From Heliomicrobium gestii (GTDB lineage Bacteria; Bacillota; Desulfitobacteriia; Heliobacteriales; Heliobacteriaceae): a stretch of DNA of 64,000 bases. The stretch is taken from assembly GCF_009877435.1 (NCBI RefSeq), contig NZ_WXEX01000008.1, positions 121,351 to 185,350 of the forward strand, written 5' to 3'. Under the pieces are notes generated by a model. The model was not told where the DNA came from. It searched no databases and saw only the letters and a list, made by a program, of their open reading frames with translations. The position numbers were made by a program, and so were the translations under genes. Position 1 is the first letter of the stretch. Every line of letters starts with the position of its first letter. Shown one piece after another: positions 1 to 8,805 of the stretch.

Positions 1-33
1 GCCTTCGAGCATGGTGATGTTGACAATGGGCAT
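1..33 (-). CDS. 4-oxalocrotonate tautomerase-like protein (5' end only)
   Basis: Only the first 11 codons are inside the window, reading MPIVNITMLEG. This is the typical start of the small 4-oxalocrotonate tautomerase family, in which Pro2, exposed after removal of Met1, is the catalytic base. A strong GGAGGAG ribosome binding site lies just upstream at about 37-48. The gene runs off the left edge, downstream of and co-directional with ftsY. The specific substrate cannot be told from this fragment. Family assignment rests on a short but characteristic N-terminus. Confidence 0.7.
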   Translation of the reverse strand, partial: MPIVNITMLEG

Positions 34-138
34 GATGACTCCTCCTTCATCGGTTGTCTTTTCATTGGCACGGCCTCTGTTTGGCCCGTTGATCCAATCC
101 GCCGGCGCGCCGGCCGGTCCTTGCCTCCAGGTTCTTCG

Positions 139-1050
139 CTAACCGAACAACGCGCGGGCAAATTCAGGGGGATCAAAGTCGCGCAGGTCGTCCATCTTTT
201 CGCCGATGCCGATGAATTTCACAGGCGCCTGCATCTCCGCCGCAATGGCCAGGATGACACCGCCCTTGGCCGTGCCGTCCAACTTGGTCAAGACCAGACC
301 GGTCAGGCCCACGGCCTCGCTGAAGAGGCGCGCCTGGCTGACGGCGTTCTGTCCCGTCGTCGCGTCGAGGACCAGCAGGGTTTCATGAGGCGCGCCAGGC
401 AAGGCGCGGTCGAGGACCCGGTTGATCTTGCTCAGTTCGTTCATCAGGTGGGATTTGTTGTGCAGGCGGCCGGCTGTGTCGATGATCAACAGGTCGACAC
501 CGCGGCTCTTGGCGGCCTGGACAGCATCAAAGGCGACAGCGCTCGGGTCGGCCCCCTCCTGGTGGCGGATGACCTCCACGCCGACACGCTGGCCCCAGAT
601 CTCCAACTGATCGATCGCCGCCGCCCGGAAAGTGTCGCCGGCGGCCAGGAGCACCTTGCGGCCTTCCTGCTTCCACCGGTGGGCCAGTTTGGCGATGGTC
701 GTTGTCTTGCCCACGCCGTTGACACCGACGATGAGGACAACCGTGGGCTGATGATCGAGGGCGACTGTCTGAGCCTGGTCACCGAGGATGCGGGCGACCT
801 CTTCCTGGAGCAGATCCTTGATCCGCGACGGATCGCTGATCTTCTGTTCCTTCACCGTCCGGCGCAACCGTTCCACCAGATCAAGGGACGTCTCAGCGCC
901 CACATCAGCGCTGATCAGCGCCTCTTCCAACTCCTCAAAGAGTTCTTCATCGATCTTGGGCCGGCCCGTTACGAGGGCCTCCACTTTATCGACCAGGTTT
1001 TGCCGCGTTCGAGTGAGACCTTCTTTCAATCGGCTGAAAAAACCGGTCAC
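139..1050 (-). CDS. ftsY: Signal recognition particle receptor FtsY
   Basis: SRP-receptor GTPase that docks ribosome-nascent chain-SRP complexes at the membrane for co-translational insertion. From a GTG start the protein is 303 residues: an N-domain helical bundle, then the GTPase domain with P-loop GVNGVGKT (about 109-116), DTAGR (about 191-195) and TKLDG (about 255-259). I chose the GTG at 1050 because GGAGGTGGAACG sits immediately before it; an in-frame start 14 codons upstream has no such site. The acidic A-domain found in E. coli FtsY is absent, as is usual in Firmicutes. It lies 96 bases downstream of smc, the conserved smc-ftsY order. Confidence 0.96.
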   Translation of the reverse strand: MTGFFSRLKEGLTRTRQNLVDKVEALVTGRPKIDEELFEELEEALISADVGAETSLDLVERLRRTVKEQKISDPSRIKDLLQEEVARILGDQAQTVALDHQPTVVLIVGVNGVGKTTTIAKLAHRWKQEGRKVLLAAGDTFRAAAIDQLEIWGQRVGVEVIRHQEGADPSAVAFDAVQAAKSRGVDLLIIDTAGRLHNKSHLMNELSKINRVLDRALPGAPHETLLVLDATTGQNAVSQARLFSEAVGLTGLVLTKLDGTAKGGVILAIAAEMQAPVKFIGIGEKMDDLRDFDPPEFARALFG

Positions 1051-1146
1051 CGTTCCACCTCCGTCGAAATCACAAGTAGTATCCGAAATCATCCAATATT
1101 TATCCTTAGGTCCGAATCCCTATCCTTTTCGGACGAGGCGACACCC

Positions 1147-4100
1147 TTAGGCGCTGTTTTCGTCGGGCCGCGTCATGCGCACCGATACCAACTTGGAAAC
1201 GCCGGCCTCTTGCATTGTCACGCCGTAGAGGTAGTCGGCGCTTTCCATCGTCCCTTTGCGGTGGGAGATGACGATAAACTGACTCTTCTCGGAGAGACTC
1301 TGAAGGTACCGGCCGAAGCGGGCCACATTGGCTTCGTCCAGGGCCGCTTCGATCTCATCGAGGACGCAGAAAGGGCTTGGCCGGACTTGGAGCAGCGCAA
1401 AGAGCAGAGCGATGGCCGTCAGCGCCCGTTCGCCGCCGGAAAGGAGGGACAGGTTGACCAGTTTTTTTCCGGGCGGCTGGGCGAGGATGTCCACACCGGT
1501 GGTCAACAGATCTTCCGGATGGGTGAGCACCAACTCCGCCCTGCCTCCTTGGAAGAGGTCGACAAAAACATCGCCGAAGCGGCTGTTGATTTCCGTAAAC
1601 GCCTGTCCGAAGCGGCGCACCATGATCCCTTCGATCTCGCCGATCACCTGCTCCAGCGTGGCTTTCGCCGCCATGAGGTCCTCATGCTGTCGGGAGAGGA
1701 ACTGAGCGCGCTCTTGCAACCGCTCCTCCTCTTCGATGGCCAGGAGGTTGACGGGCCCCATCTCCTTTTGCTGTGCCCGCAGGTGGTTCAACTGCTTTTG
1801 GGCCGCCCGGCGGTCTTCAGGCCGGCGCGCCTGCTCGCGCGCCTCTTCAGGCGTCAGTTCCCACTGTTCCGCCAGGCGTTGGGTGAGGGTGACCGTCTCT
1901 GCCTCAAAACGAGCCTGTTTCACCTCTTGCTGGTGAACCGTTTCCCACAGGGGTTGCACCTCGGCGGCCACCGCTTTGCGCTGTTCCACCGTCTCTTTAT
2001 GGCGTCGATCCGCTTCAGCCTGCTCCGCCTGACGCAATCGCACCTGCTCCGAGGCCTCCGCCTCATCGGCGATACGCAGGGCCAGCTCCTTCTGTAACTG
2101 TCCCTGGTCGGCGACGGAAGCGGCCATTTCCTCGTTCGCCGTCCGGCAGCGTTGTTCCTTCTCGGCGATTTCTTTTTCGTTCTTGCCGATCTCCATGCGC
2201 AGAGCGGCCAGGGACTGGTCCACGCCCCGGATCTCCTCTTCCAGACGGGCGAGGGACAACTGCCACTGGGTCAGGTCGTCGCGGTCCTCTTCCCCCGCTG
2301 CGCGCAGGCGAGTCAACTCGCTCTGACGGTCATTCATGGCGGCCTCAAGGGTTCCCCCTTCCGTCTCGCCGGAAAGGAGTTCCCCTTGCAAACGAGCCTT
2401 CGCTGCGAGCTGTTGGGTCAGTTCATCGCCCAGGAGGGCCAGTTCCCCCTCGACACCGCGGATCTGGCGCTCTTCCTGGTCGACACTCCGCTGCAAACGG
2501 GCGAGTTCAGCCGTATTGGCGGCCTTTTCGGCATCCAAAAGAGCAAGCGCCTTTTCCCGTTCCTGGATCTGCCCTTTGATACGCCCGATCTGCTCAGCCG
2601 CTTCCTCCCGCTGCTGTTTGAGATCGCTGACAGCCAAACCTAGGGTCTGTTCCTCCTCGGCCAGGAGCGCCAACTCACGGCGACGCAGAAAGGTCTGACC
2701 GCCTCGCTGGCTCTGACTGCCGCCGGTCACACTGCCACCCGGCTGCAAGAGGTCTCCTTCCAGGGTGACGATCCGCCACTGGTGGCGCGTCTGCCGGGCG
2801 AATTGAAGAGCCCCTTGCAGGTTTTCCATCACCAGGGTTCTGCCCAAGAGGAATCGCACGGCCGGCATGTGGGCCGCCTCGCAACGGACGAGGTCGGCGG
2901 CGCAACCGACCACCCCCGGTTGCTGGAGCACCTCCCGGCTCGGCCCCCCGTATACCTGGAGACTTTTTAAGGGAAGAAAAGTGGCCCGCCCCTTGCGTGT
3001 CGCTTTCAGATGCTCAATCGCGCCGCGGGCCCCTTGATCGTCTTCGGTGACGATGTTCTGCATCCCGCCCCCCAAGGCCACTTCCATGGCCGTTTCCAGG
3101 CCGGGCGGTACGTCGATCAGATCGCTGAAGACGCCGAGAATCCCTTTCATTTTCGGATTGCCAGCCTTTACCTGAGCCAGCACCTCACGAACGCCGTAGG
3201 CAAAGCCCTCATAGGATTTCTCCATGGCTTCGAGGGCTTTGTGACGAGCCGAGACCTCCTGCCAACGCCGCATCGTCTGGCTCAGTTGGTGTTCCAACTC
3301 ATTCGACTGGCCTTTCCACTGGGCGATCCGGGCGGCGTCAGCGTCCACCTCGGCCTGTCGTTCCGCTCGCTCCTTCGCCCGTCCATCGGCTTCGCGGAGC
3401 AGCCGCTCCGCTTCCCCCTTCAATTCGGCGATACGGCCATGGGAACGCTCCCGCTCCTCTTCCAGCCGTCGAACCTGCGCCTCCTGACGGGCAGCGCGCA
3501 AGTCCGCCTCGTGCAACTGCGTTCGCAGCCGCGCCAGACCTTGGGCCGAATCAAAGAGCTTACGACGCAGGGCGTCGATCTCCTTTTCCACCGTCGCGAC
3601 GGCGTCCCGGGCAGCGGCGTTGCGGGTGAGCCGCGCGTCCACCTCCCGCCGGGCGCCGGCCAATTGCTCGGCCACCTGTTCCCGCCGCCCCCGCTGTTCC
3701 TCTTCCCGGCGGCGCAGGTCGGCCAGGGCCAACCTCGATTGTTCCGTTTCCCTCATCAACAACTGTTGCTGCGTCTCCAGCCCCTTGATCCGTTCCTGGA
3801 CCACGTTCAATCGTCCTTGCAACGTGATCACCTGTTCCGAACGGCGGTGGGCCTCCTGCCTGACCGCCATCAGCGCCTCTTCCGACTGCCGGGCGGTCAG
3901 GGCAGCGTCGGCCTCTGCGCCTTCCAGCGTAGCCAACTGGGCTTCTTTTTCCCAGAGGAGCGCCGAAAAGCGGTCTAATTCCAGGCGCGTCTGTTCCATC
4001 GTCGCCGTCATCTCTTCGAAATCGACGACGAGCAGCCCCAGTTCAACCTCTTTCCGCTCCACCTCAACGGCCTGGTAGCGGCGGGCCAGTTCCGCCTGGC

Positions 4101-4719
4101 TGCTGATGGCCGCCAACTGCTGTTCCAACTCGGCGATGATATCGCCGAGGCGGATCAGGTGCTGTTGGGTCTCCTCCAGCTTTTTGACGGCCTCCCGCTT
4201 GCGGTTGCGGTAGCGGACGATGCCGGCCGCCTCCTCGATCAGGGCGCGCCGATCCTCGGGACGGGACGACAAGACCTCGTCAACCCGCCCCTGACCGATG
4301 ATCGAGATGCCCTCCCGGCCCAGGCCCGTATCGGAAAAAAGATCCTGCAGGTCCCGCAGGCGGCAGGGACTCCGGTTTAAAAGGTAGTCGCTGTCACCGG
4401 AGCGAAAGACGCGCCGCGTCACCGTCACCTCGCGGAAGTCGACTGGGAGCATCCCTTTTTCATTGTCCAAGGTGAGGGAAACCTCAGCCATCCCGACCGG
4501 CTTTCGCCGGTCCGAACCGGCGAAGATGACATCTTCCATCTTCGAGCCCCGGAGGGACCGGGGGCTCTGTTCCCCGAGGACCCAGCGAATGGCGTCGGCC
4601 ACATTCGATTTCCCGGACCCATTGGGGCCGACAACAACGGTCAAGCCGGGGGAAAGCAGGATTTCCGTTTTATCCGCAAAAGATTTAAAACCGTTCAATT
4701 CGATGCGTTTTAGAACCAA
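1147..4719 (-). CDS. smc: Chromosome partition protein SMC
   Basis: Full-length SMC ATPase (1,190 residues), the core of the SMC-ScpAB complex that compacts and segregates the chromosome. Visible parts in order are the Walker A motif GPNGSGKSN (31-39), a long coiled coil, a hinge around residues 520-680 with Gly-rich segments, a second coiled coil, the ABC signature LSGGERALTA and the Walker B segment FCVLDEIEAALD near the C-terminus. The start is TTG (encoding MVLKRIELNGF), preceded by GGGAGGAATCGGGAA. It is co-directional with spoVS upstream and ftsY downstream, and rnc lies further upstream, as in Bacillus. Confidence 0.97.
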   Translation of the reverse strand: MVLKRIELNGFKSFADKTEILLSPGLTVVVGPNGSGKSNVADAIRWVLGEQSPRSLRGSKMEDVIFAGSDRRKPVGMAEVSLTLDNEKGMLPVDFREVTVTRRVFRSGDSDYLLNRSPCRLRDLQDLFSDTGLGREGISIIGQGRVDEVLSSRPEDRRALIEEAAGIVRYRNRKREAVKKLEETQQHLIRLGDIIAELEQQLAAISSQAELARRYQAVEVERKEVELGLLVVDFEEMTATMEQTRLELDRFSALLWEKEAQLATLEGAEADAALTARQSEEALMAVRQEAHRRSEQVITLQGRLNVVQERIKGLETQQQLLMRETEQSRLALADLRRREEEQRGRREQVAEQLAGARREVDARLTRNAAARDAVATVEKEIDALRRKLFDSAQGLARLRTQLHEADLRAARQEAQVRRLEEERERSHGRIAELKGEAERLLREADGRAKERAERQAEVDADAARIAQWKGQSNELEHQLSQTMRRWQEVSARHKALEAMEKSYEGFAYGVREVLAQVKAGNPKMKGILGVFSDLIDVPPGLETAMEVALGGGMQNIVTEDDQGARGAIEHLKATRKGRATFLPLKSLQVYGGPSREVLQQPGVVGCAADLVRCEAAHMPAVRFLLGRTLVMENLQGALQFARQTRHQWRIVTLEGDLLQPGGSVTGGSQSQRGGQTFLRRRELALLAEEEQTLGLAVSDLKQQREEAAEQIGRIKGQIQEREKALALLDAEKAANTAELARLQRSVDQEERQIRGVEGELALLGDELTQQLAAKARLQGELLSGETEGGTLEAAMNDRQSELTRLRAAGEEDRDDLTQWQLSLARLEEEIRGVDQSLAALRMEIGKNEKEIAEKEQRCRTANEEMAASVADQGQLQKELALRIADEAEASEQVRLRQAEQAEADRRHKETVEQRKAVAAEVQPLWETVHQQEVKQARFEAETVTLTQRLAEQWELTPEEAREQARRPEDRRAAQKQLNHLRAQQKEMGPVNLLAIEEEERLQERAQFLSRQHEDLMAAKATLEQVIGEIEGIMVRRFGQAFTEINSRFGDVFVDLFQGGRAELVLTHPEDLLTTGVDILAQPPGKKLVNLSLLSGGERALTAIALLFALLQVRPSPFCVLDEIEAALDEANVARFGRYLQSLSEKSQFIVISHRKGTMESADYLYGVTMQEAGVSKLVSVRMTRPDENSA

Positions 4720-4793
4720 TTCCCGATTCCTCCCGAAAAATTCCTCTTCATTGTAGCATAGGCCTTTAGGGGGAACAAGAAAGGGGCAAAAAA

Positions 4794-4817
4794 GAAAAAC
4801 TGCCCGTTGCCGGACAG
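4794..4817 (-). terminator. Rho-independent terminator after spoVS
   Basis: On the minus strand CTGTCCG-GCAA-CGGGCAG is followed by TTTTTC. This gives a 7-bp stem with one U-G pair and a GCAA tetraloop. It lies between spoVS and smc, so the two are probably separately transcribed. Confidence 0.75.
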
Positions 4818-4864
4818 CCTCTTTGATCTATAGAGCAGCTATGCGGTTTTATGTAGGTTCATGC

Positions 4865-5125
4865 TTACCGAGGCTCAACGATGAATTTGATGGCCGTCCG
4901 TTCTTCCCCGTCGATGGCGATCTCCACAAAGGCAGGGATGGTGATCAGATTGATGCCATTGGGAGCGACAAACCCCCGGGCAATGGCGATGGCCTTGATC
5001 GCCTGGTTAACCGCGCCGGCCCCCACCGCTTGAATCTCAGCTCGACCTTTCTCACGGAGGATGGCGGCCAATGCTCCTGCTACCGATTTGGGATTTGATT
5101 GTGCCGATACCTTTAGCCCTTCCAT
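4865..5125 (-). CDS. spoVS: Stage V sporulation protein S
   Basis: An 86-residue protein of the SpoVS family, an Alba-like small fold that affects spore coat assembly, cortex formation and asymmetric septation in Bacillus; its molecular role is not settled. The whole sequence matches the family pattern, including MEGLKVSAQSNPKSVAGALA at the start, the VGAGAVNQAIKAIAIARGF core and a C-terminal RTAIKFIVEPR. The ATG is preceded by GGAGG with an 11-base gap. It has its own terminator, and an AT-rich leader upstream carries a long inverted repeat. I did not find a convincing sigma-H promoter. Confidence 0.93.
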   Translation of the reverse strand: MEGLKVSAQSNPKSVAGALAAILREKGRAEIQAVGAGAVNQAIKAIAIARGFVAPNGINLITIPAFVEIAIDGEERTAIKFIVEPR

Positions 5126-5229
5126 TTAGACAGTTCCCTCCTAGCCATGTTCGTTATCTTCGTCCTATGGGTCCAAGGTGTGGGGTTGCCTTTTGCTGGC
5201 TTGACTTGCCATCGCTTAACTCTTTTCTC

Positions 5230-5274
5230 TATAGGCAAGGAAATATCCTGCATTTTCCTTCCACATTGCCTATA
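5230..5274. repeat. Inverted repeat upstream of spoVS
   Basis: TATAGGCAA (5230-5238) is matched exactly by TTGCCTATA (5266-5274). Inside these arms, AGGAAA and TTTTCCT extend the symmetry imperfectly. There is no U-tract on either side, so it is not an obvious terminator. It lies about 105-150 bases upstream of the spoVS start codon and could be a protein binding site or a structured leader RNA. Confidence 0.55.
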
Positions 5275-5526
5275 CATTTTTCAAGCATTTCTTTTCCTTG
5301 GAATTCCACTTTGTCGACGCTTGTCCGAGGAGATCGATAAATTTAGCCAAATAACTTACTTTTTTCGGATTTATCTTTCGCAGTTAAACAGTCAGGTCGA
5401 TATTATCATCAACATGAAACATATTATGTCGAAAGAGACTGTCACATTTAATCGATTTTCACGGAACAATGTCGATAAGTAGATTTTAGATCAAGCACAA
5501 CAGGCTACATAACGCCTTTCGGTAGC
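5275..5526. other. AT-rich intergenic stretch, nothing assigned
   Basis: This part of the 481-base gap between spoVS and the radical SAM gene is clearly richer in A and T than the flanking genes. A plus-strand open frame crosses it but lacks a ribosome binding site and recognisable sequence. I see no RNA gene or clear promoter here. Confidence 0.5.
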
Positions 5527-5573
5527 AGAAAAAGCAAAGACTCCCGCCCTTTTCTCGATCGGCGAGAGTCTTT
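5527..5573 (-). terminator. Rho-independent terminator after the radical SAM gene
   Basis: On the minus strand AAAGACTCTCGCC (5561-5573) pairs with GGCGGGAGTCTTT (5536-5548), a 13-bp stem with one U-G pair, followed by GCTTTTTC. It closes the fabF-independent rnc/radical-SAM unit. Confidence 0.8.
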
Positions 5574-5606
5574 CGGCTGTAAGGGCTTTCAGCCCCGCCT
5601 CTTCAT

Positions 5607-6728
5607 TCAATCGTATTCGCCCACGCAAAACCGGCGAATAAACTCCTTTTGCGCTAACCGGCATGCTGTTCGTCCATCGCAGGCCAACTGCCAATCGCCA
5701 TGAAAGGGGGGCTCCCCGCCCGTCTGGACCGTTGAAGCGACGGTCACACCCGAAATCGGCAAGGGGGCGGCGGCATTCACCTGACGCAGCAACCACTGCC
5801 GGTGACCGGTGACAAGGGAACGCGCCTGCACGGGAACGATCAACTCATAGGCCGCCGCCTCGGCACTGGCCGGCCTTTCCCTGTGATGGGCGAGAAAACG
5901 GCTGATCAACGCCAGGCTATAGCGGTAGGCGAGATACCGGCTGACCCACTCACCGAGACTGGGCGACAGAGGTCCGGCCAGGGTCGATTGGTCACATTGC
6001 TCTCCCGGCATCAACCCCCAGCGGATCACAGGAACGCCATGGAAGGCGCAGAGAGCCGCCATGCGCGACAAGAGTCGCAATGTCCGCCCCCATCCCCAGG
6101 GTTGATACTTCCCCTTCATCCACAGTTGCGCCAGTGGGCTGTCTTTGAGCACAAGGGTGGGATGGATGCGCAAGAAGTCAGCCTTTACCCAGAGACACTC
6201 CTGCAACGACGACAAGGCGCCCCGTTCATCATCCCCCGGCAAGCCGGTCATCAGATGGATGCCGACACGCAGACCGGCTTGCTTCAAGAGCCGGACAGCC
6301 CGAACCGTATTGCCGGGTCCATGCCGCCTGCCGGCTTTCTCCAGAACCGACGGATCCATCGACTGTGCCCCCACCTCGACGATGGACACGCCATACCGGA
6401 GCAAGCGTTCCACCGTGGCATCATCAATGCCGTCCGGCCGGGTGGACAGCCGCAGATGGCTGACGCCCTCCTTGCCGATCCAACGCCCGGCTGCCGCCAG
6501 CAAGCGCTCCTGGGCATCATAAGGGAGCATAGTAAAGGAGCCGCCGTAAAAAGCGATTTCATGCTCGGCTTCTCTCATCACCCCCTTCCGGCTGCTTAGA
6601 TACCGGCGAACCGTATCGTCGACAGCCTCCGGCTCCGGCAGTCCCTGTTCCCCTGTCAACCCCTCCTGGTTGCAGTAGAGGCAGCGACCGGGACAGCCCA
6701 ACTGGGGGATAAAAATAGGGATGATCAT
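5607..6728 (-). CDS. Elp3-like radical SAM protein
   Basis: Radical SAM enzyme of 373 residues. The cluster motif CPGRCLYCN (Cys at about 13, 17 and 20) lies close to the N-terminus, followed by the TIM-barrel landmarks FYGGSF, LSTRPDGID, VEVGAQSMD and GIHLMTGLPGD, which are typical of the Elp3/oxygen-independent coproporphyrinogen-like branch. The C-terminal third has no second cluster and no acetyltransferase domain like that of true Elp3. It starts 4 bases after the rnc stop, a neighbourhood seen in several Clostridia. Substrate unknown; a tRNA- or cofactor-modifying role would be a guess. Confidence 0.85.
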   Translation of the reverse strand: MIIPIFIPQLGCPGRCLYCNQEGLTGEQGLPEPEAVDDTVRRYLSSRKGVMREAEHEIAFYGGSFTMLPYDAQERLLAAAGRWIGKEGVSHLRLSTRPDGIDDATVERLLRYGVSIVEVGAQSMDPSVLEKAGRRHGPGNTVRAVRLLKQAGLRVGIHLMTGLPGDDERGALSSLQECLWVKADFLRIHPTLVLKDSPLAQLWMKGKYQPWGWGRTLRLLSRMAALCAFHGVPVIRWGLMPGEQCDQSTLAGPLSPSLGEWVSRYLAYRYSLALISRFLAHHRERPASAEAAAYELIVPVQARSLVTGHRQWLLRQVNAAAPLPISGVTVASTVQTGGEPPFHGDWQLACDGRTACRLAQKEFIRRFCVGEYD

Positions 6729-6732
6729 GCCA

Positions 6733-7440
6733 TCATCCCTTTCTTCCGGCCCATTCCCGCATCGCCCGGCCTGCCGCTTGTTGTTCCGCTTCTTTTTTCG
6801 TGCGACCTTGGCCGTCAGCGATCACAGTGCCGTTGACCATGACTGCCGCCACAAAACGCTTGTCATGATCAGGGCCGCTCTCGTCAAGGATGCAGTAGCG
6901 AATGTCGGCAGGGCCGCTGCGCTGCACCCACTCCTGAAAGGCCGTCTTGTTGTCGCCGCTGACCAGGTTCTGGGGATTCTCCAGAGCGTCGCCGAAGAGG
7001 TCCAGGATGAAGCGTCGAGCCGCCTCGATGCCGCCGGCCAGGAAGAGCGCGCCGATCACCGCCTCCAGGGCGTCCGCCAGGATCGATGGCTTCTCCCGCC
7101 CGCCGCTGGTCTCCTCGCCCCGGCCGAGTTTCAGCCAAGCGCCGAGGCCCAGCCGTCGCGCCCCCTCGGCCAGGTTGGCCTCACAGACGACAGCCGCCCG
7201 GCGGCGAGACAGTTCTCCCTCTGTCCAGTTGGGATAGCGGGCGAACAACCGCTCTCCGATCACCAACCCCAGCACGGCGTCGCCCAAGAACTCCAACCGC
7301 TGGTTGTGCTCCTGCGGCGCCTGGGGGTTCTCATAGGCGAAGGAGGGATGAGTCAGGGCCATCTCCAATGTAGTCAGGTGTTCTCCGGCGATGCCGATCC
7401 GCCGGGCAAATTCGGACGGGTGATTGGGTGCTTTTTTCAT
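6733..7440 (-). CDS. rnc: Ribonuclease III
   Basis: Double-strand-specific endoribonuclease that processes rRNA precursors and structured mRNAs. It has 235 residues. The nuclease domain contains the family signature NQRLEFLGDAVLGL (about 46-59), with the metal-binding acidic residues in that helix, and a second acidic segment near 120-130. A C-terminal double-stranded RNA-binding domain (about 160-230) ends in GRTKKEAEQQAAGRAM. The ATG is preceded by GAGGTGAACTC. It keeps the Bacillus order acpP ... rnc ... smc, with fabF inserted upstream. Confidence 0.96.
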   Translation of the reverse strand: MKKAPNHPSEFARRIGIAGEHLTTLEMALTHPSFAYENPQAPQEHNQRLEFLGDAVLGLVIGERLFARYPNWTEGELSRRRAAVVCEANLAEGARRLGLGAWLKLGRGEETSGGREKPSILADALEAVIGALFLAGGIEAARRFILDLFGDALENPQNLVSGDNKTAFQEWVQRSGPADIRYCILDESGPDHDKRFVAAVMVNGTVIADGQGRTKKEAEQQAAGRAMREWAGRKG

Positions 7441-7454
7441 GAGTTCACCTCAGA

Positions 7455-7486
7455 CAAAAGATCCCCGTGGCCATACGGACACGGGG
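7455..7486 (-). terminator. Terminator between fabF and rnc
   Basis: CCCCGTG (minus strand) pairs with CACGGGG across a 10-base loop and is followed by ATCTTTTG. This is a moderate hairpin with a short T-run, placed at the end of the fatty-acid operon. Confidence 0.65.
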
Positions 7487-7539
7487 AGTCTCGAAAAAAT
7501 CTTCCGCATAACACAGAGCGGATAAGGGCGCAGGTTACT

Positions 7540-8787
7540 TTACTCCCCGGGGCGGTACTTGCGAATCGCCATGGTGGCGTTGTGACCGCCAAATCCAAAG
7601 GTGTTGGAGATGGCCGTGTTCACAACTATTTTGCGCGCCTCGTGGGGAACATAATCAAGATCACAGCCCTCACCTGGGTTATCCAGGTTGATCGTCGGGG
7701 GAATGATGTCGTCATGGACAGCCAAGGCGGAGGCGATCAACTCGATCCCGCCGGCGGCGCCGAGCAGGTGGCCGGTCATGGACTTGGTCGAGCTGATGGC
7801 CACTTTGTGGGCCGCATCGCCAAAAACCGACTTGATGGCCAGCGTTTCGTAGTAATCGTTTTTCTCCGTCGCCGTGCCATGGGCGTTGATGTAGCTGATA
7901 TCCTCCGGCTTCAGGCCCGCATCGTTCAATGCAGCCTGCATCGAACGGGCGGCGCCTTCGCCGTTCGGCGCCGGGTCAGTGATGTGGTAGGCGTCACAGG
8001 AAGAACCGTAGCCGACCACTTCCGCATAGATGCGAGCGCCGCGGGCGAGGGCGTGTTCCAGTTCCTCAAAGACGAGAATGCCCGAGCCTTCGCCCATGAC
8101 GAAACCGCTGCGGTCACGATCAAAGGGGCGGCTGGCTTTGGCCGGCTCGTCGTTGAGCGTCGACATGGCCTTCATGGAACAGAAGCCGGCAAAGGCGAGC
8201 CGGACGATGGACGCCTCGGTCCCACCGGTCAACACGGCCTTGCAGTCGCCACGCTGGACGAGCCGGAAAGCGCTGCCACAAGCGTTTGTCGCCGAGGCGC
8301 AGGCCGTCACCACCGTCTCGCTCGGTCCGCGCAGGTTCAAATGCATGGAGATATAACCGGCGGCCATGTTGGAAATCATCATGGGCACGAAGAAGGGGCT
8401 GATCCGGCCGACGCCTTTTTGCATCATCACCTTGGCCTGGTCCTCAAAGGTTTCCATGCCGCCGATGCCACAACCGAGAACGACGCCGAAACGGTCCCGG
8501 TCCACCGTATCGAGATCAAAACCGGCATCCTCGATGGCCATCTTGGCCGCGGCGACGCCAAATTGAGAGAAACGATCCATCCGCCGCGCTTCCTTGCGGT
8601 CGAGAAACTGAGTGGGTTCAAAATCTTTTACTTCACCGGCAACCTGAGTCGGAAGATCGCTGGCGTCAAAACGGGTGACAGGGCCGATGCCGGATACGCC
8701 GTTGGTCAGAGCAGACCAGAACTTCTCCTTGCCTGTCCCTACGGGCGATACCACGCCGACACCCGTGATGACTACGCGCTTGTTCAT
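7540..8787 (-). CDS. fabF: Beta-ketoacyl-ACP synthase II
   Basis: Elongating condensing enzyme of type II fatty-acid synthesis, joining malonyl-ACP to acyl-ACP. Numbered from the ATG that begins MNKRVVITG it has 415 residues with the Cys-His-His triad: Cys163 in VTACASATNACG, His303 in NAHGTATEKND and His340 in SMTGHLLGAAGG. The ATG at 8787 is preferred over an in-frame GTG five codons upstream because AAGGAG overlaps that GTG too closely; the gap of 14 bases to the ATG is, however, long. It is the last gene of the fab cluster. Confidence 0.95.
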   Translation of the reverse strand: MNKRVVITGVGVVSPVGTGKEKFWSALTNGVSGIGPVTRFDASDLPTQVAGEVKDFEPTQFLDRKEARRMDRFSQFGVAAAKMAIEDAGFDLDTVDRDRFGVVLGCGIGGMETFEDQAKVMMQKGVGRISPFFVPMMISNMAAGYISMHLNLRGPSETVVTACASATNACGSAFRLVQRGDCKAVLTGGTEASIVRLAFAGFCSMKAMSTLNDEPAKASRPFDRDRSGFVMGEGSGILVFEELEHALARGARIYAEVVGYGSSCDAYHITDPAPNGEGAARSMQAALNDAGLKPEDISYINAHGTATEKNDYYETLAIKSVFGDAAHKVAISSTKSMTGHLLGAAGGIELIASALAVHDDIIPPTINLDNPGEGCDLDYVPHEARKIVVNTAISNTFGFGGHNATMAIRKYRPGE

Positions 8788-8805
8788 GATGTGTGCACAC
8801 ACTCC

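Noticed and set aside
121..2097. Long plus-strand open frame of 658 codons opposite ftsY and smc
   Set aside because: It is antisense to two clear genes, shows no family motifs and reflects G/C-rich third positions leaving few stops on the other strand. The same holds for long frames opposite fabF, recG, ribBA, priA and others.
5147..5482. 111-codon plus-strand frame in the AT-rich spoVS leader
   Set aside because: No ribosome binding site, odd hydrophobic composition and overlap with the inverted repeat. Not supported as a gene.
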